A stretch of DNA of 64,000 nt from Micromonospora zingiberis. Lineage in GTDB: Bacteria; Actinomycetota; Actinomycetes; Mycobacteriales; Micromonosporaceae. The notes beneath the pieces were generated by a model. It did not search any database and had not been told where the DNA came from. It worked only from the letters and a program-made list of their open reading frames with translations. The translations under genes were made by a program, and so were the position numbers. Shown here one piece after another: positions 62,280 through 64,000 of the stretch (position 1 is its first letter; every line of letters begins with the position of its first letter). Where the stretch lies: NCBI RefSeq assembly GCF_004331455.1, contig NZ_SJJR01000001.1, positions 62,001 through 126,000 of the forward strand, in the 5' to 3' direction.

Positions 62280-63368
62280 GTGACGCCGGCGCAGCGCCAC
62301 GCGCTGCGCCACGTCCGTGCGGTGGCGTTGCGCGACCGGCCGGTCGCGCTGGCCACCATCGCCCGGTTGCTCGCCGGCACCGACGTACGCGCCGACCCGG
62401 AACAGCTCGTCGCGGCGATCGGTACGCAGGGGCGGATCACCCTCAACTTCCATCCCGACCGGCTGCTCGCCGACGGTCGAACGGTCGCGCAGGCACTCGC
62501 CACCGAGGGCGTCTACCGCAGCCAGTTCGAGACCGGGATCTCCAGCGGCGGGTTGACCGCGTACCCGGGCGGGGACCGGGACCGCTGGGAGCGGCAGCTG
62601 TTCGGCGGCGCGTACCAGTTGCCGGGTGTGCGCCCGGCGGACCGGCCGAAGTACGGCGGCCTGAACCTGCTCGACCATCCGGACGGCGCCTCGCCGCGCT
62701 TCGGCTCCTGTCACCTGCGGCTGCGGTCCGAGGTGCTGGACCGCACCACGTTCTGTTTCGGCGACAGTCATCTCGGCCCGCGTGACGTCGGCACCGTCGA
62801 CGTGCTCGACCCGGTGCTGGCCGCGCTCCTCACGGCGACGGTGGACACCGGCGCCAGCCTGGGTCGGCCGGGCGTGGATCTGGTCGCACTCACCGCGGCG
62901 CTGCTGCGACGCCGCGAGCACGTCGCCGCCGCGCCCCGGGCCGCCGGTCGGGCGCTGGACGACTACATCGAGGCGCAGGTGCACGGCGAGGTCGACCTGA
63001 GCCGGGACGTGCGGGAGTTGGTCGCCGACCCGTCGTTCCGGGGCACCGCCGTCGGGACGGCCCTCGGCGCGGCAGCCCGACGGCACGGCTTCCGGCTGCG
63101 CTGGCACGCTGGCTTCTCCCTGCCCGTGGACCGGGTCGACGCCGACTTCCGGGGCCCGGTGATCCCGCCGCTGGCCGCCCGGGTGCACGCCGAGTTCGCC
63201 CGGCCGGGCGAACCGCTCACCGCCGCACTGATCGGTCGGGCCGCCGCCTCGCTGGTCACCGACCCGGACCGCTGGGCCGATCGGGGACCGGTCGCGGACA
63301 CCCGGCAACATCTCAAGCAGCTCTGGCATGTCCTGGTGCGGTTCGGGCTGCCCTGCGACGACCGGTGA
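62280..63368 (+). CDS. DUF3626 domain-containing protein
   Basis: 362 residues from the GTG at 62280; there is no earlier start codon in frame before the MBL gene. The DUF3626 marks are GRITLNFHPDRLL, YRSQFETGISSGGLTAYPGG, and GSCHLRLRSEVLDRTTFCFG followed by DSHLGP. The function of the family is not established, though the GISSGGLTA(Y)PGG loop and conserved His/Glu recall ADP-ribosyltransferase-like folds, which is only a suggestion. It lies 71 bases after the MBL gene and may or may not be in that operon. Confidence 0.85.
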   Translation: MTPAQRHALRHVRAVALRDRPVALATIARLLAGTDVRADPEQLVAAIGTQGRITLNFHPDRLLADGRTVAQALATEGVYRSQFETGISSGGLTAYPGGDRDRWERQLFGGAYQLPGVRPADRPKYGGLNLLDHPDGASPRFGSCHLRLRSEVLDRTTFCFGDSHLGPRDVGTVDVLDPVLAALLTATVDTGASLGRPGVDLVALTAALLRRREHVAAAPRAAGRALDDYIEAQVHGEVDLSRDVRELVADPSFRGTAVGTALGAAARRHGFRLRWHAGFSLPVDRVDADFRGPVIPPLAARVHAEFARPGEPLTAALIGRAAASLVTDPDRWADRGPVADTRQHLKQLWHVLVRFGLPCDDR

Positions 63369-63584
63369 CCACTGTCCGGTCCGTCCCCGGCTGACCTCGC
63401 CTGCCCGACCCGTCGGGTGAGCCGGATCGCAGCCTGCGCCCTGACCGGCATTTCCGGAATGCCCGACACTTCGGCCAGGTTGTGTCCCCCATAGCGTCGG
63501 CAGGTAAACCTCGTCCGGCCACCGCAGTTCCCCCGAGAGCGGCTCAACCCCGAGCGGCTCGTAACGATCGAAAGGGCAACCATC
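63369..63584 (+). other. Leader region before the second GVQGxQSR gene
   Basis: 216 bases without a gene. GAGCGGCTC occurs twice (about 63538-63546 and 63552-63560), and a short palindromic patch CATTTCCGGAATG lies near 63450. A possible regulated mRNA leader; no known riboswitch is recognised. Confidence 0.4.
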
Positions 63585-64000
63585 GTGAAGCTCGACTTCA
63601 CTCGATGGCTCCCGGCCATCGCGACGAACCCGAACCGCAGGACCGCACTGAGCGTGTTGGGCGTCACCGCCCTCGCCGGGCTGGCTTTCGGCCCGACGGC
63701 CGTCGCCGCACCGATCACCACCGGCCCGCACCAGGGCGCCGTGGCGGCGATCGACAAGGCCACCGGCCGGGACGCCACGGACGCCACGGACGCCACGGTC
63801 GAATCCGGGCTGACCACCGGCGGGAGCACCGACAAGCCGGCCGCCGGCAAGCCGACCCGCGACGAACTGGTCCCGTACGGCGTGCAGGGCGGGCAGTCGC
63901 GGGTCCCGCTCGACAACGCCCAGCGGCAGAACGCCAAGACCATCATCGAGGTGGCCAAGAAGACCGGCGTCGGCGAGCGCGGCGCGGTGATCGGCGTCGC
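63585..64000 (+). CDS. Secreted GVQGxQSR-type protein, 3' end outside the window
   Basis: The frame runs from the GTG at 63585 (AAAGGG, 63571-63576) to the window edge; 138 codons are visible. The signal peptide is TALSVLGVTALAGLAFGPTAVAAP. A linker follows with three ATD repeats and Gly/Lys-rich stretches. The conserved domain then begins VPYGVQGGQSRVPLDNAQRQ, continuing KKTGVGERGAVIGVA, which aligns with the protein at 36800-37384. It is probably a second, longer paralogue and possible cell-wall hydrolase. Confidence 0.82.
   Translation, partial: MKLDFTRWLPAIATNPNRRTALSVLGVTALAGLAFGPTAVAAPITTGPHQGAVAAIDKATGRDATDATDATVESGLTTGGSTDKPAAGKPTRDELVPYGVQGGQSRVPLDNAQRQNAKTIIEVAKKTGVGERGAVIGV

Noticed and set aside
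61773..63731. Long minus-strand frame opposite the MBL and DUF3626 genes
   Set aside because: Low-complexity translation; the plus-strand genes carry family signatures.

Overview
The window is high-GC actinomycete DNA of the Micromonosporaceae type (Micromonospora or a close relative). The evidence is strong G/C at third codon positions, many GTG and TTG starts, GTGA/ATGA stop-start overlaps, a mycothiol-dependent formaldehyde dehydrogenase, a class F sortase, and extragenic palindromes of a style seen in that family. It reads as chromosomal housekeeping and nutrient-uptake DNA. I see no phage, insertion sequence, CRISPR array, rRNA or tRNA.

Layout. 0-5 kb: a Nudix hydrolase cut by the window edge, a multi-pass membrane protein with a large exposed domain, then a lipoprotein, an ECF sigma factor and a single-pass membrane protein that shares its outer domain with the lipoprotein. 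5-10 kb: a DeoR-regulated polyol-type uptake operon (binding lipoprotein, two permeases, zinc dehydrogenase, no ATPase). 10-17 kb: an M23 peptidase, a small unknown protein and a complete five-gene oligopeptide ABC operon. 17-22 kb: an Rrf2 regulator and a sulfate-type ABC operon (binding protein, CysT, CysW, CysA) joined by three similar candidate operators. 22-26 kb: long-chain acyl-CoA ligase, a proline-rich exported protein and a GNAT-like protein. 26-30 kb, minus strand: an FMN glutamate-synthase-like protein, a divergent inositol-monophosphatase-like protein and DNA polymerase IV.

30-41 kb: a channel-like membrane protein with a repetitive tail, an MFS transporter, YchJ, an MBL hydrolase, a histone-H1-like protein, a class F sortase beside an Ig-like surface protein, a small secreted protein, an orphan lycopene cyclase, RNase HI and a pentapeptide-repeat protein. 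41-48 kb: a secreted Asp-box (BNR) repeat protein heads a sugar ABC operon whose first permease seems to start at ATC. 48-50 kb: RtcB RNA ligase faces archease. 50-54 kb: a luciferase-like/hemerythrin fusion diverges from a MarR regulator, followed by an UlaG-like hydrolase and a class III dioxygenase. 54-58 kb: an APH-like kinase and a Baeyer-Villiger monooxygenase/SDR/hydrolase operon. 58-64 kb: a GntR-led operon (MFS transporter, mycothiol formaldehyde dehydrogenase, MBL hydrolase, DUF3626 protein), then the start of a second GVQGxQSR secreted protein.

Main leads: the sigma/lipoprotein/membrane triad sharing one external domain; the three Rrf2-type boxes; the phosphatase-like protein that has lost two metal ligands; the luciferase/hemerythrin fusion with a palindromic operator; the ATC start; and several families of extragenic palindromes, two present as inverted copies inside this window.
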